Both the position numbers and the translations under genes were made by a program. From the NCBI GenBank assembly GCA_958298945.1, contig OY282609.1, forward strand, positions 62,964,220 through 63,028,219: DNA of 64,000 nt, in the 5' to 3' direction. This DNA comes from Atherix ibis. Its lineage: Eukaryota; Arthropoda; Insecta; Diptera; Athericidae. Positions 12,908-26,088 of this stretch are shown here, one piece after another. The notes beneath the pieces were generated by a model. That model was not told the origin of the DNA and did not search any database. It worked only from the letters and a program-made list of their open reading frames with translations. Numbering within the stretch: position 1 is the stretch's first letter; every line of letters starts with the position of its first letter.

Positions 12908-15900
12908 GTTCACCACCATTAACTGGGACTGGTACAGTGCGTGTAGTTGTACAAGATATGAATGATCATAGCCCAGAATTTGGACGTCAATATTATCAGG
13001 CAATGGTTCAAGAAAATCTGCCGGGCGGTACACTTGTTATCAAACCTATTGCCAACGATAAAGATATTGGATTAAATGCGAAGATTCGATTTAGTCTTTT
13101 AGGTGAAAAAGTCGAACGGTTCCTTATAGATGTAGATACTGGGGAAATTTCAACAGCAGTTGAACTAGATCGTGAAGACACTGCCGTATACTATTTCACA
13201 TTAATGGCACAGGACAGTTCGGCAACAGAGCCTAGAGCATCGGCTGTGAATTTAACAATAACTGTATCTGATGTTAATGATAATTCACCATTATTTGAAC
13301 GGCCAAGTTTTAATGTTAACGTTCCGGATCGTATTAAAGTAGGACAATTTGTTTTTGGAGCAAGAGCTATTGACAAGGACTCCAATGAAAATAGTCGAAT
13401 TGTTTACGCGATTAGTGGTAAAGATATTGATAAGTTTACAATCAATGAGCAAAGTGGAGTTATTAAAACAAAAGAGGAGTTGTCTTTCGGTGGTCAAGGA
13501 TTCGATAAAGTTTATAGTATAGTTATCCATGCTACAGATCAAGGTTCCGAACAAAGAAGTTCTAATGCTGACTTAACAATATTATTAAGACCTTCACATT
13601 TGTTTCCAACTTTTTCATATATTGCCGATACTCAGTTTGTTCTTTCTGAAGATGTTGTTGAGGGTAAAATAATTACAAAAATATTATCAAGTTCACCAAA
13701 GAAGGGTCCAATCGGAAATATTAAGTATTCTATTTCTGGTGGTAATATTGGTAATGCAGTGAAAATAGATGCAGGCACTGGTGAATTATCTATTGCTAAA
13801 GGTGGACTCGATTACGAAATATCGCCGCAATATGAAATATGGGTTGAAGCTGCCGATTCAGATCATCCTAGTCTAAGAAGTGTAGTATTATTAACAATAA
13901 ATGTAACTGATGCTAACGATAATCCACCAGTTATGGAGAAACTTATTTATAATGCGGTAATATTAGAAGCAGAAACTCCACCGCAATTTGTCATAAAAAT
14001 TCACGCAGATGACAGAGATTCTGGTGACAATGGTGAGATTACTTATCGTTTGCCAAATGATTTCGAGGGCACTTTTGAAATTGATGCGGACAATGGAGAA
14101 ATTCACACAACAATGCAATTGGATAGAGAAGATATTGCCAATTATGAACTAGTCGTTGAGGCTGTCGATCAAGGAATGCCGCAGATGACAGGCAGTGCGA
14201 CAGTAATTATTACAGTTCTTGATAAAAATGATAATCCTCCACAATTTACCAGATTATTTAGTGTCAATGTAACAGAAAACGCCGAAATTGGAAGTTTTGT
14301 CATTAAAATAACTTCATCCGATTTAGATATTGGTGAGAACGCAAACGCTACATACACATTTACAGAAAATCCCAGTAATAAGTTTCTCATTGATCCGATA
14401 AGTGGAAATGTTACTGTAGCCGCCCATTTAGATCGAGAACAACAAGATGAATATCTTTTAAAAGTAGCCGCTGTTGATGACTATTGGAGAGCTGAAACAC
14501 TACTTACAATAACAATTCAAGATCAAAACGATAACGCTCCAGAATTTGAACATAGCTATTATAGTTTTAATTTCCCTGAGTTACAAAGGACAGTGGCATT
14601 TGTCGGACAAGTTATAGCAACAGATCGTGATAAACAAGGACCAAATTCTGTAATATCGTATTCTCTTCAACAACCATCTGATCTTTTTACTATTGATCCT
14701 GCAACTGGAGAACTTTTTAGTAAGAAAACAATTAAATATAAACACTCACAAATGGAAACATCGCCAGAGAATATGTATTCATTGACAGTATTGGCAACAG
14801 ATAATGGCAAACCGCCTATGTACTCTGAATGTTTGGTTAATATAAACGTGGTCGATGCTAACAATAATCGTCCCCGATTTGAACAACGCGAGTATTTATC
14901 ACCTGTCCGTGAAGATGCCAAAGGTGGTCAAAAAGTAGTACAAGTTATTGCTAAAGATGAGTTAGACTTTGGTGTTAATGCAGAAATCGATTACATGATA
15001 GTGGGTGGAAATGGATCTAATATATTTAGCATAAATAAAATTGATGGTTGGATATCGGTTTTGAAATCAATCTCAGCGAAAGTGAATACAGCATACCTGT
15101 TAACTGTTCGTGCAACAGACCGTGGTATACCACCTCAACAAGACGAAATTTCTGTAACAATTATCGTAACAGGTGATAATCAATTCACGCCTGTTTTTGC
15201 TGCTCCAAGCTATCAAGTTATAGTTCCAGAAAATGAACCTCTTGGATCAAGAATACTTACGGTTAATGCGTCTGATAAAGACGATGGTCCTAATGGTATG
15301 ATTCGATATAGTATTTCAGGTGGTAATAAACGTGAAATATTCTCTGTACAACCAATAACTGGTGATGTAACAATTCTTCAACAACTCGATTATGACCTCA
15401 TCCAAGAGTACCATTTGAATATTACAGCTGAAGACTTAGGATTTAGACCAAGAAGTGCTGTAGCAATGTTAACAGTGATTCTGACCGATATCAATGATAA
15501 TGCGCCAACATTTAATCAAACAGAATACCATGCCTATCTATCTGAAAATCGACCACCGAATAGTTTTGTTTTCAAGGTAAAAGCATCAGACAGAGATTCA
15601 CCTAGAAATGCAATTATACAGTATTCAATAGTAGGAGGTTCTGGAAAGGATTTATTTGCTATCGATCCAAAAACTGGTTTAATAACATCCAAAAGCAGTT
15701 TTGATTATGAAGAACGTAAGAATTATGCACTTAATGTGCTCGCTATCAATCCAGATTCACCAATGTCCGGATCAGCCAAAGTGATTGTTCATATTACGGG
15801 CGTAAATGAATTTTATCCGCATTTCATCCAGCCAGTATTTCATTTTGATGTATCGGAATCAGCTGAAGTTGGAACTAGCGTTGGTATTATACAAGCAACT

Positions 15901-18900
15901 GATAAGGATGCTGGCGATGATGGCAAAGTATACTATTTGCTTGTAGGATCCAGTAATGATAAGGGTTTCGCTATAAATGCTGAGACAGGCGTATTAATAG
16001 TGGCACGCAACCTCGATAGAGAAACTCAGAGTCGTGTTGTGTTAACAGTAATGGCTAAAAATTTCGGTGGTATTCGTGGCAATGACACAGATGAAGCCCA
16101 AGTTATTATTTCAATACAAGATGGTAATGATCCACCTGAATTCATTATGGATATCTACGAGGCTAATGTCTCCGAAGGAGCAGCAATCGGAACTAAAGTT
16201 GTAACGGTGAAGGCAGTCGATAAGGATGTTCGTCCGCAAAACAACCAATTCGGATATTCAATAATAGGCGGTAATACAGATCAAGCATTCAAAGTCGATC
16301 CGCACACTGGCCATATAGAAGTTGCAAGAAAATTGGATCGTGAGAAAATCTCCACATATAGTTTAATTATTGGTGCAATAGATACAGGTGTACCACCACA
16401 GACAGGAACTACAACGGTAAAAATAAATCTGTTAGATGTAAACGACAATGGGCCCATTTTCGATCCATCGGATGTAATTGGATACGTTTCAGAAAATCAA
16501 CCAACAGGCACGTCAATTATGACACTATCTGCCAAAGACCCAGATCTTCCACCAAATGGCGCTCCTTTCACATATTATTTGATTGGCGGAAAGCATAAGT
16601 CATTTGTAACAATCGAGAAGCACACCGGATTCATGAAGACTACACGCAGTCTGGATAGAGAAATTACTCCTAAACTCGATTTGGAAGTAGAGGTTGAGGA
16701 CAATGGAAAACCGAAACAAAGATCACAGCATCGAATCACTGTTAACGTATTGGATCAAAATGATAGTCCTTCGACTCCACGCATGGTTCACATACTAGTC
16801 TATATCTATAATAACAATATTCGAATTGCTAAAATAGCTGATGTACATCCAAACGATGCTGATACATCTGGCGATTACAAATGTAAAATTCGACCAGAAG
16901 CTAATTCAAGCCCATTAGGACATTTGGTTATACCAAACGGCTGTAACTTATATACGACGCAAAAAACATTGGTGCAAGGCTATTCATATTCAGTGTCGGG
17001 CAATGATGGTAAACATAATGACGTTATCTCCACAGTCAGTGTAGAATTCATATCCTTTAACAATGCAACCGTGGCTAACTCAATAACCATAAGTGTTAGT
17101 AATATAACAGCAAGTCAATTTCTATCAAACTATTATCAAAATGTCCTGGATATTTTTAAGTCATCATTGGAATCTGGAGATGAGTTGCTTCTATACGGAT
17201 TGCACGACTCTAATAATACAACGCTAGAGATTACAGTCGCCATTAAGAGCACATTCGATTATCGCTCACCTATTTACACGATGGAACGATTGGGTAAGAA
17301 ACGCGATGCCATGTCAAAATTGTTACAGTCTGGTGATATGATAATTGGTTATTCGCCATGCAATCCGACCACTTGTGATAATGGTGGTGTCTGTAGTGAA
17401 AATATACGCGTTCAGGACAGCATCAGTATAGCTGATAGTCAAACTTTGATTTTCACATCGCCGCTAGTCACGCACGATTTTGTGTGCAAATGCACGGAAG
17501 GGTACACTGGTCAACAGTGCGAAAAACGGCAAGATCCATGCTCACCGAATCCATGCCAAGCGAATGGACAATGTCGCAAACAAGGTTACGATTTCCAATG
17601 TTCTTGCCCATCACATCGTGAAGGCAAATACTGCCAACTGGAGCGTGGTAATGCATGCTCAATTAATCCGTGCCGTAACGGTGGATCCTGCCGCGAGAGT
17701 CCCGATGGTTCATCATTCTTCTGCCTATGCAGGCCAGGCTATAGAGGTAACCAATGCGAAAATGTGGCTGATTCATGTCGACCGAATCCATGTCTGCATG
17801 GTGGACTTTGTGTTAGTCTCAAACCAGGCTATAAATGTAGCTGTATCGATGGACGATATGGCCGGCATTGTGAGAAAGCAACTTTCGGCTTCCACGAACT
17901 TTCCTACATGGCGTTCCCTCCGCTAGATGCAGCCACTAATGATATTTCGATTATTTTTGCAACAACTAAACCAGATGCACTTTTGGTTTACAACTATGGT
18001 CCACAGAGTGGTGGAAGATCCGATTTTGTAGCTATAGAAATTGTCAAAGGCAAAGCGGTATTTTCTTTTGGTGGCGCCCGAACAGCTATTACAGCAATTG
18101 TAGTGGGCGCATCAGGTTCAACGTTGGCTGATGGAAATTGGCACAAAGTGACAGCAACCCGCAATGGACACGTTATGTCACTTAGTATAGCAAAGTGCAC
18201 TGACAACGGGGATGTTTGTGAAGACTGCAGACCAGGAGATTCAAGCTGTTATTCGGATGATGTTGGACCAACAGGGTACGTAATAAACAATTTTTTTACT
18301 CATTAAAAATCTAATTCATTTACATATTATTAACAAGATAATACTTTTTTTACAGAACGCTAAATTTCAATAAGCAACCATTGCTTATTGGCGGCTTAGA
18401 GTCAGCCGACCCAGTTCTAGAGAGACCAGGCCAAATACTTTCGGATGATCTTGTCGGATGCGTACACAGTGTATCAGTTAATGGACGAGCTCTTAATTTA
18501 AGCAATCCACTTCGCTCAAGAGAAGTTCTCTCAACATGCAATCGAAAGAACCATGGTGGACCATGTGCTGAAGGCTCACCCAATGATCCTGCTCTGTCTC
18601 TCTGTGGATCTTTTGGTGGATGTATGGATCGATGGCATATAGCTATGTGCCAATGTGGTGGCAATCTCCTCTCACCAGACTGTTTCAATACTTTGGAACC
18701 AATATCCCTTAGTGATGGTGGCTTTATTGAATTTAAAATTTCTGAAAAACATAAACGCATGCAATTGTTACAAAATTTATATAGTGCTAGATCGGTATGG
18801 ACTTACGGTATGTCGAGGAAAAAACGTTTTACAATTTCAAGTGATAATATTACGAGCTTAGCCCAATCTGAAGACCCGCCAAAAAGTCTCAGCCTAATGT

Positions 18901-21071
18901 TTCGAACTGTAAAAATAAATGGCTTATTATTGTTTGCTGCCACAAATAAACACTTTACCTCTGTTGAGTTGAAAAATAGCAAATTGATATATAATTCACG
19001 ACAGGATACGACCGTGAATATGACTATTAATAAACCTGAAAATTTATCAGATGGCAAGTGGCACAATTTAACTCTTCATACTTCGAATCGTATAGTCTAC
19101 ATTTTAATTGATGGTAAAAATGTTGGCGATGAATTGGATGCAGCTGGAGTGCATGATTTTCTGGATCCATATTTAACCGTTTTATCAGTTGGTGGTGTAC
19201 GCCGTGAATACATATTATCAGAATCAATACCACCAATATTTGAAGGCTGTTTAGCGAATTTTACAATTAACAATGAAATTCAGCCATTCAATGGATCTGG
19301 AAGTATTTACAGAGATGTTTTGACGCGTGGAAAAGTTTACCAAGGATGTCACGGCGTACTTGGAATTGGGGCAGCACAAGTAGCTGATCCACTCAGTATC
19401 GGAATAACACTTGTCATTGTTTTCTTTGTGATACTGTTAGTAGCAATACTTGTTTCTTTCGTTGTGTTTAGACTCCGTAAACAGCAAAAAGAAAAAGTTG
19501 GTGGGCCGAACAGTACATCCAGCTTACATAGCAAACAGAATGGTGGATCAACTTTACTCGGAAGTGGTGGTTTAGTATCAAATGCTTCTGATTGTGTAAT
19601 GTCACGTGGTCTGCACTCTAATGATTCGAGTGTTGGTTACCATACTGATAATGGAGATATAATGCGGACTGTCGGTGGTCATCACTTAGTAGGTCCTGAA
19701 TTAATTTCGAAAAAGTACAAAGAAAGAGAAATTGGCACCGGGGAACACCAACGTCCACAACGTCCAGATATAATAGAACGTGAAGTTGTAAGCAAAAGTC
19801 CACCTTTGCGAGAAGAACATCACCCACCAATTCCTCCACCTAGTCAATCACATCATCCGCACGACCATCCTGGCGGAGTCGATTTGAGTTCAGAGTTTCC
19901 AGAGCATTACGATTTAGAAAATGCTAGCTCAATAGCTCCCTCCGATATTGATATTGTCTATCATTACAAAGGTTATCGGGAGGCGGGTGGTGTGCGCAAA
20001 TACAAAGCTACTCCTCCACCTGTAGCTTCTTACACTCACCATAAACACCAATCTTCGTCAACACAGCAACAGCACCGACATTCACCACATCATGCGGGTC
20101 CGTACGCACCGCGAGTTCCTCCCCAAGCTAGTCAACCACCGCCATCGAATACACCCCGTCAGCATCAAAGCACACCGTTGGCACGGCTCTCACCCAGTTC
20201 GGAGCTGAGTTCACAACAACCTCGAATTCTCACATTACATGATATTTCAGGTAAACCTTTACAGAGTGCCTTATTAGCAACTACATCCAGCTCTGGCGGT
20301 GTAGGAAAAGATGCTCTGCACAGTAATAGTGAAAGAAGCCTAAACAGTCCGGTTATGTCACAACTGTCAGGACAAAGCTCAAGTGCGAGTAGAAAAAATC
20401 CGGGAGGACCACCGCAAGCTCCGAATGTAAACTCAGTAGGTGCCGGACCAATGGGATTGACAGCAGAAGAAATCGAGCGACTAAATGCCCGTCCAAGAAC
20501 GTCAAGTCTGGTGTCGACACTGGATGCAGTATCAAGTAGCAGTGAAGCACCACGTGTGCCTGGTGCAAGTCACCATCTTACACATATGCATCATTCACCA
20601 GATGTTGATGCGAATAGTTCGACATCGACAGATGAAAGCGGTAATGATAGCTTCACTTGTTCCGAAATAGAATATGACAATAATAGCATGAGCGGTGAGA
20701 AGTACAATAAAAGTGGTGGTGAAGATGATCGACGAACTAATGAAAATGCAGGCAATGCAACAAAACCACCGCTACCACCTCCCTCATATGATGGTTTTGA
20801 TTCATCATTTCGCGGTTCCTTAAGTACATTGGTTGCCAGTGATGATGATCTATCAACGCATATGGGTGGTATGTATCGGCAACCGAATGGTGCATCACCA
20901 TCTACTACCACCCTTGGTTGGGATTACCTTCTAAATTGGGGACCGAATTTTGAAAGTCTTATGGGCGTTTTTAAAGATATTGCCGAATTGCCAGATACAG
21001 TTAATGGTCATGTACCACCCACCTTACGGTTGCCAACAAATGTGCAGAAACCATCCGAAGAGTATGTTTAA
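12908..21071 (+). CDS. ft: Fat protocadherin, C-terminal half (partial at 5' end)
   Basis: Giant atypical cadherin at the plasma membrane. It binds Dachsous on neighbouring cells and controls planar polarity and Hippo growth signalling. Exons are 12908-18275 and 18356-21071 (80 bp intron, GTACGT donor, TACAG acceptor; the split codon gives Gly). The 5' exon starts mid-codon, so about 2,450 N-terminal residues lie outside the window, estimated against the fly protein length as I remember it. The 2,693 visible residues show about a dozen cadherin repeats marked by DxNDNxP linkers, some degenerate. Four EGF-like modules follow (17356-17880), the first with an insert, then laminin G1, a cysteine-rich segment, laminin G2, a transmembrane helix near 19392-19470 and a 530-residue cytoplasmic tail. 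The tail carries Drosophila Fat motifs such as YDLENASSIAPSDIDIVYHY and TLGWDYLLNWGP, and ends in EEYV. This tail separates it from fat-like/kugelei. Confidence 0.96.
18276..18355 (+). other. 80 bp intron in ft, inside laminin G1
   Basis: The donor GTACGT follows ACAGG and the acceptor is a T-rich tract ending TACAG. Joining the exons restores the Thr-Gly-Thr-Leu-Asn-Phe sequence expected from the Drosophila protein. Reading through the intron meets a stop at 18304-18306. Confidence 0.9.
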
Positions 21072-21128
21072 CACAAAATGCGATTACACATACACATACA
21101 AAAGAGTAAACACAAAACTTTCCATGTA

Positions 21129-21211
21129 AATAAAAGTATTTTTTTTAAACTCTGATTTTATGTGCAAAGTTAACGTTTTTATATTTTTATGTATTTTTTT
21201 TTTTTAATAAA
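21129..21211 (+). promoter_or_regulatory. ft polyadenylation signals
   Basis: AATAAA occurs at 21129-21134 and again at 21206-21211, 58 and 135 bases after the ft stop codon. Either would give a short 3' UTR; the second is followed by GT/T-rich sequence. Many other AATAAA hexamers occur by chance in this AT-rich DNA, so the exact site is uncertain. Confidence 0.5.
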
Positions 21212-23356
21212 ATAGCATGGAACACCTTGTATCAAGGTTAATAATTCAAATTCCAATATATAAGTTTAGCATCGCATTGTACTTTAAGATTTTCATTATT
21301 TTCAACTTACAATATATTGTATTGACGATATGCATACGTATACATAAATAGATGTGTGTTTTTATTTCTATATATTAGACAATTTAGGGAAGTCATTTTA
21401 TTATTAAATCTCTCCATTATTGTTAACAGCTTCAACTTAATTAAAAACTACTACTGTATGATTTATTTACATGTATGTACGTATTGTTGTCTCTTTATTA
21501 GCATGAACATTTATAAAATTCAATTAAAGTTCTTAGTTTATTAAGAGCTTATTTTTCTATTAAAATTGGAAGAGCCAATATTTTTATTAATATTAAATGT
21601 AATAAGCTTAGAATTGTTCTAATCAGAATCATATGTGTAAATGGCAACGATAAGAGCTGATAAAACCTTTCAGTAGATCTAGAATCAATGAATTTATCAA
21701 TATTATTATTTAATATAAAATTTTCTCCATATACCATATATACAATAAATTCATGTAAATGACACGATAGTAATGCAAATTATTGAATTTTATTTATTTT
21801 CTAATAAAGAAAGTATAATTAAACTGAGTGCTATATAGTTAATAAATATTTCTAAAACTCTTGCCATAAGTTTCTTATATGATTTCATAATTTTTAATCA
21901 ATATTGAAGTAAGAACAGAAATTACGCGAAGAATAATACATCGATTATACTATAGGAAAACAAGCAAATTTAATTATTTTAAAATTTTGCATATGCGCAT
22001 ACATACCATTAATAGTATGTAATTATTACATAAATAATGAGAAGACTGTTTCAAAAATAATAATTATAATAATAATAAAAATAAATATAATATTAAATAA
22101 AAATTAGCAAAAAATTAGAGAAAAAGAATGAAATTCAAAATATGAGTAAAATAAAAAGTTGATATTGCTTTTTATATTACAAATGCATGACAATGAATAC
22201 AATTGTTTTTTCTTTTTATTACATTTAGATTTAGTTAATATACTATGCATAAAATTGATAATATTTTACAATAAAATCTTCAGGTATTGTCTCAAATAAA
22301 ATGTATGTAGTTATAATAATATGTCGTTATAATAAAAATAATAATAATTATAAATAATAAATAAAATCAATTTTACTTTAGCTGTTAAATAGGAAAAAAA
22401 AAATTTAAATATAATCTTTTATATATAACATAATAAATAAATAAGTTCTAATTAGGAATAGAATGTAGCATAATAGTTTATAAATACATAAATAAATAGT
22501 TGCATATACATACATACACATATATAGAAATTCAATCATTTTTATTTCTATTTAATTTTAGTAACCATAATAAATTTTGTAAATATACGAGTACATGTAT
22601 ATGCCTTAAATATAAAATATGATTAATAATTTTTTTATTTTTATTTTAGATTTTTTTTCAATTGAATTTTGTTATACCTCTGTACTATTTAAGAATTTAA
22701 TTAAAATAAATATAATTACATTTATGCGATTGTTATGTTGTTTCCTGTCAAGAGTGCATCCACTCTTCAGAGGAAAGTATGTAGTTTAAAAAATTTCCCA
22801 TGGTTTTGACTGTGTGTGGTATCCTGGGCTCCTCTTGTAACTGAAGAGTTCTTCTTCATTTTACTTACTATTTTATTATAAATTCATATCTCTCCTTACA
22901 TTAGTTCCAAATAGCAGTTAATACAGAATTTTCAGAAATATATTCTCTTCCAACTATAGTCCTACAAGGCAAATATATTTGGTCCCATTTTATATAATTT
23001 TTTTATAAACCTACGATATCCCATCTGATTGTGACTATTATTGCCGTTGATACGCCTAACTTTACTATCCACACAAATCGGATAATCTTCAATCCCGATT
23101 TATGAGATACAGAGTTAAGGTAAAAGAACAAAGGAGTGTTCACCTTTCAGAAAATTAGCCCTTTATAACTTAATGGTAACATGATTCCACAACGTACGAA
23201 AGTTTTCTGTTTACGACTTCATAAAGACCAAAGATTAACCTGGTGATCATATACTGAATTAAAAAGAATTGAAACATACACGTAAGTCGTTACCGACAAT
23301 TATTTAGACTACTGAACAACCGTTCGGAAATAACTATAAATAGTAAACTTTAAATA
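21135..23356. other. AT-rich intergenic region downstream of ft
   Basis: No protein-like frame or structured RNA is recognised. 21900-22700 is extremely AT-rich, with many ATAA-type runs. It separates the ft 3' end from the second mariner-like element. Confidence 0.6.
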
Positions 23357-23548
23357 CGAGGTCTGTTTAAAAAGTATCGCGAATTTTGAATTTCCGCGGA
23401 TTACGTTTATTCGATTTTCGATTTTTTGTGGCGTTAATTTGGTACTTATGTCTCTCACTTATGCTGATAAGTTCGGCCATTTTGAATTTTCAGTTAATTT
23501 TTGACAGCTGCTCTGCTTGCACGTGTTTTGGCACGTCTTCGATTTTTG
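23357..23548 (+). repeat. left long inverted arm of the mariner-like element
   Basis: Aligns with the reverse complement of 24028-24212 over roughly 190 bases with scattered mismatches and small indels. Shared landmarks include TCTCTCACTTATGC, CAGTTAATTTTTGACA, TTGCACGTGTTTT and CGTCTTCGATTTTTG. Confidence 0.85.
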
Positions 23549-23559
23549 TCCATTCCCAA

Positions 23560-24075
23560 AAATGGATCAAAGAATTTGTTTCTTACGTATACGGTGGCTG
23601 CGGCATTATTAGTGTGTTTTGTTTTTGGCCAAAAATTCGCGCACAAGCAACGATGCGTGAGCAGGGGCGTCGTTATCATTGTGCAAAAGCCAATTTTTGT
23701 TCTTTTACAAATTCGGGCGTTTCTGACGGATTGCTTGACGCAACTTGCGCATAACTTGTAGGTTATATTTCATGATGCACTTCGCCCCTCAATCGAAGAA
23801 AACTGTAAGCAAAACCTTCACATTCGACCGAATTTGGCGCGCTTTTTCGGTCTTGGCTCGTGCGGCAGCTTCCATTGGGATGATTGAGCTTTGGTCTTTA
23901 CGTCATAACCATAAATCCATGATTCGTCACCAGTTATAACCCTCTGGGGCAAATTTGGTTTGTGGCGGACAGAGTTCAACAGCTCCTTAGCAATGTTAAT
24001 GCGATGCTGTTTTTGGTTAAAAATTAGCAAAAATCGAAGACGAACTAAAACACGTGCAAGCAAAGCAGTTGTCAA
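23560..24075 (-). pseudogene. broken mariner-family transposase fragment
   Basis: Read on the minus strand from 24075, a fragment contains QKQHRINIAKELLNS and then RVITGDESWIYGYDVKTKAQ, which holds the first catalytic Asp region of a Tc1/mariner transposase. After frame damage, a second piece near 23610-23690 reads WLLHNDNDAPAH followed by VREFLAKNK. This matches the second catalytic Asp motif, with one extra residue pair. The DNA-binding N-terminus and the region with the third acidic residue are missing, replaced by the inverted arms. It cannot encode an active enzyme. Confidence 0.8.
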
Positions 24076-24212
24076 AAATTAACTGAACATTCAAAATAAC
24101 CGAACTTGTCGGCATAAGTGAGAGATATGAGTACCAACATAACGCCACACAAAATCGAATATACTTAACCCGCGGAAATTCAAAATTCGCGATACTTTTT
24201 GAACATACCTCG
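24028..24212 (-). repeat. right long inverted arm of the mariner-like element
   Basis: Inverted counterpart of 23357-23548; the outer 40 bases are the best conserved. The inner part overlaps the 5' side of the broken transposase fragment. Confidence 0.85.
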
Positions 24213-26088
24213 TATACAACACAATTATAAAACCTATTTGAACTTATGGAAATGAACTTTGGGGTTAAACTGAACGTTCCAAAAGCCTACGCAAAATTGT
24301 TGATGCATCATTTTATATTCGTTATAATGTGTTAATATTAGAATATGCTAACTTTTGCAATGGCGAGTAAACTGTAAGGAATAAACTAGAAACTACAATA
24401 CAATAAAACCGATTTCATCATACGAAAAATGAAACCAGACAATAATCCGCTAATGAACTCGCCCAGTAAATTATTGTTTTCGCTGCAATAATAATTACCG
24501 GTTCGAGGTCAAATAAAAGCGGTACATTAGATACATTAATCCTTATGGTCCAATAATATCTAAGTTTCTGTAATAAAATATTACTAGAAATGAAGATAGT
24601 CTCATTATTTTTTCTAACATCACTCGTATATTTATTAATAAAAATGTATATATGACATACTCGTACTTATATTATAAAAATGTTGTTTATACATAAATTA
24701 TACATGAAAGGCATATGAATTGAAATAAATACAATATACGATAGATTAGTTATTTTGGTAGCTTTTCGAAAATTACTTTTTTAATACGATAAGGTTTACT
24801 TAAATTATGATACCTGCTTAATAAGCTGCAAATTTGGTAAAAGTAGAGCACACAAATTTAAAGGAACGTACTTACTTATGTGTATACGTACAATCATATA
24901 ATTTAGCAGTCAGTCATTGAAATTCCATTTTAAGTGTACGCTAACAATTTTTATCATCTCATGAATTATTCATAAGGTCACACGAATTCTCGAAGAAACC
25001 GAAAAGTAATCAATTTAAAAGCCACCACTTGAACGGTTCATTGGCGTTTGTAAAAATTCAATTAAATTAAAAATTCCACCCTCAATGCAACTTGGCAATG
25101 CACTCTTTACTTTTCCACATTAAATTGTATAATAAAAAATATATACTCTCTCTATGACCATCTATCCATTATACGAAATCACGTAAATTAGCAATTAGAA
25201 CTACTTTTATAGTTATCAGTCGATTGTTTGTTTGTTTTGCAAAGAATTCAAAAGTCAGTTATTTATCATTTCTTTGGTGCTAATTTAATTTAAAACTTTT
25301 ACGTTCTTCGGTCCTACAGTGTCTGACAATTTTTATTGCATTACGAAAATTTGGTTACAATTTGATGACTTCAGTATTATTCCCCACATAATAATATAAT
25401 TATATGGAAACTTGAACAAAATCAAAAGTTGTTAAAATATTTACGCTTTTTCATGACTACTTACATGGATAGTATAGAGCAATACATTCGTATTCGATAG
25501 GCAAATTTACGAAATACTATTTCAAAAGTCAAGAAATTTTGTATGGGTAAGAAGTAAAATGCAGGTCAGTAGTGTGGCTTATACCTCCATGAATAGCTCG
25601 TTTCACTGTAAAACTTTACTTGAAGAAAGTCGATAACCACAATAGTGCTAGTGCGAAGTCGTAACCTAACGAACATCCATAACTAACCATCCAACGCGTT
25701 AGAACTACTGTTAGCAACTATAATATAAGTTTGGAGTTTAAATATCGCGTGCAATATGTGTATTTAAAAGCGAAAAGAACATCAAGCAAACTAGCAAGTT
25801 TGTAGAAATTACGAAGCTTTAGCGTTCGAATAGCACTTACTGTCTTGCGCATGGCAGAATTTTGAATCTGACCACTTCACACTAGCCTTTCTACTTAAAA
25901 ACTGTTTTGAGTCGATGTCCTGTATGGTATGTTGGTGCCTAGTATTTAATTCGTAGTTACGAGTTGACCGTTGACCAAAGCGGGCGTGTTTTCTTAACTC
26001 CATTTCTTTAGTGCTTTAAATGACGTTAAAGTAGAAATAAACGTTAAATGGGAATGTGAAACTCCCCTTTCGCGTTCATATTTTCGAA
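24213..26088. other. intergenic region and probable 5' leader of the TOGARAM1-like gene
   Basis: AT-rich DNA without a recognised gene. The last few hundred bases (about 25600-26088) are less AT-rich and probably contain the promoter and untranslated leader of the following gene. In-frame stops (TAA at 26038-26040) precede its reading frame. No TATA box or initiator stands out enough to call a start site. Confidence 0.5.

Larger units (their letters stand above)
23357..24212 (-). mobile_element. internally deleted mariner-like element with long inverted arms
   Basis: An 856 bp element bounded by TA on both sides (23355-23356 and 24213-24214). Both ends read CGAGGT followed by AAAAAGTATCGCGAATTTTG, in inverted orientation. 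The inverted similarity does not stop at a short terminal repeat: about 190 bp at each end (23357-23548 against 24028-24212) can be aligned. Between the arms lies a broken piece of transposase gene. It is non-autonomous and decayed, and clearly different in sequence from the intact mariner at 2675-4013. It lies intergenically between ft and the TOGARAM1-like gene. Confidence 0.85.

Noticed and set aside
17480..17926. A 148-codon frame overlapping the ft EGF modules
   Set aside because: Shadow of the true ft frame, which contains the conserved cysteines.
12908..21071. fat-like (kugelei) as an alternative identity for the cadherin
   Set aside because: The cytoplasmic tail carries Drosophila Fat-specific motifs and ends EEYV.
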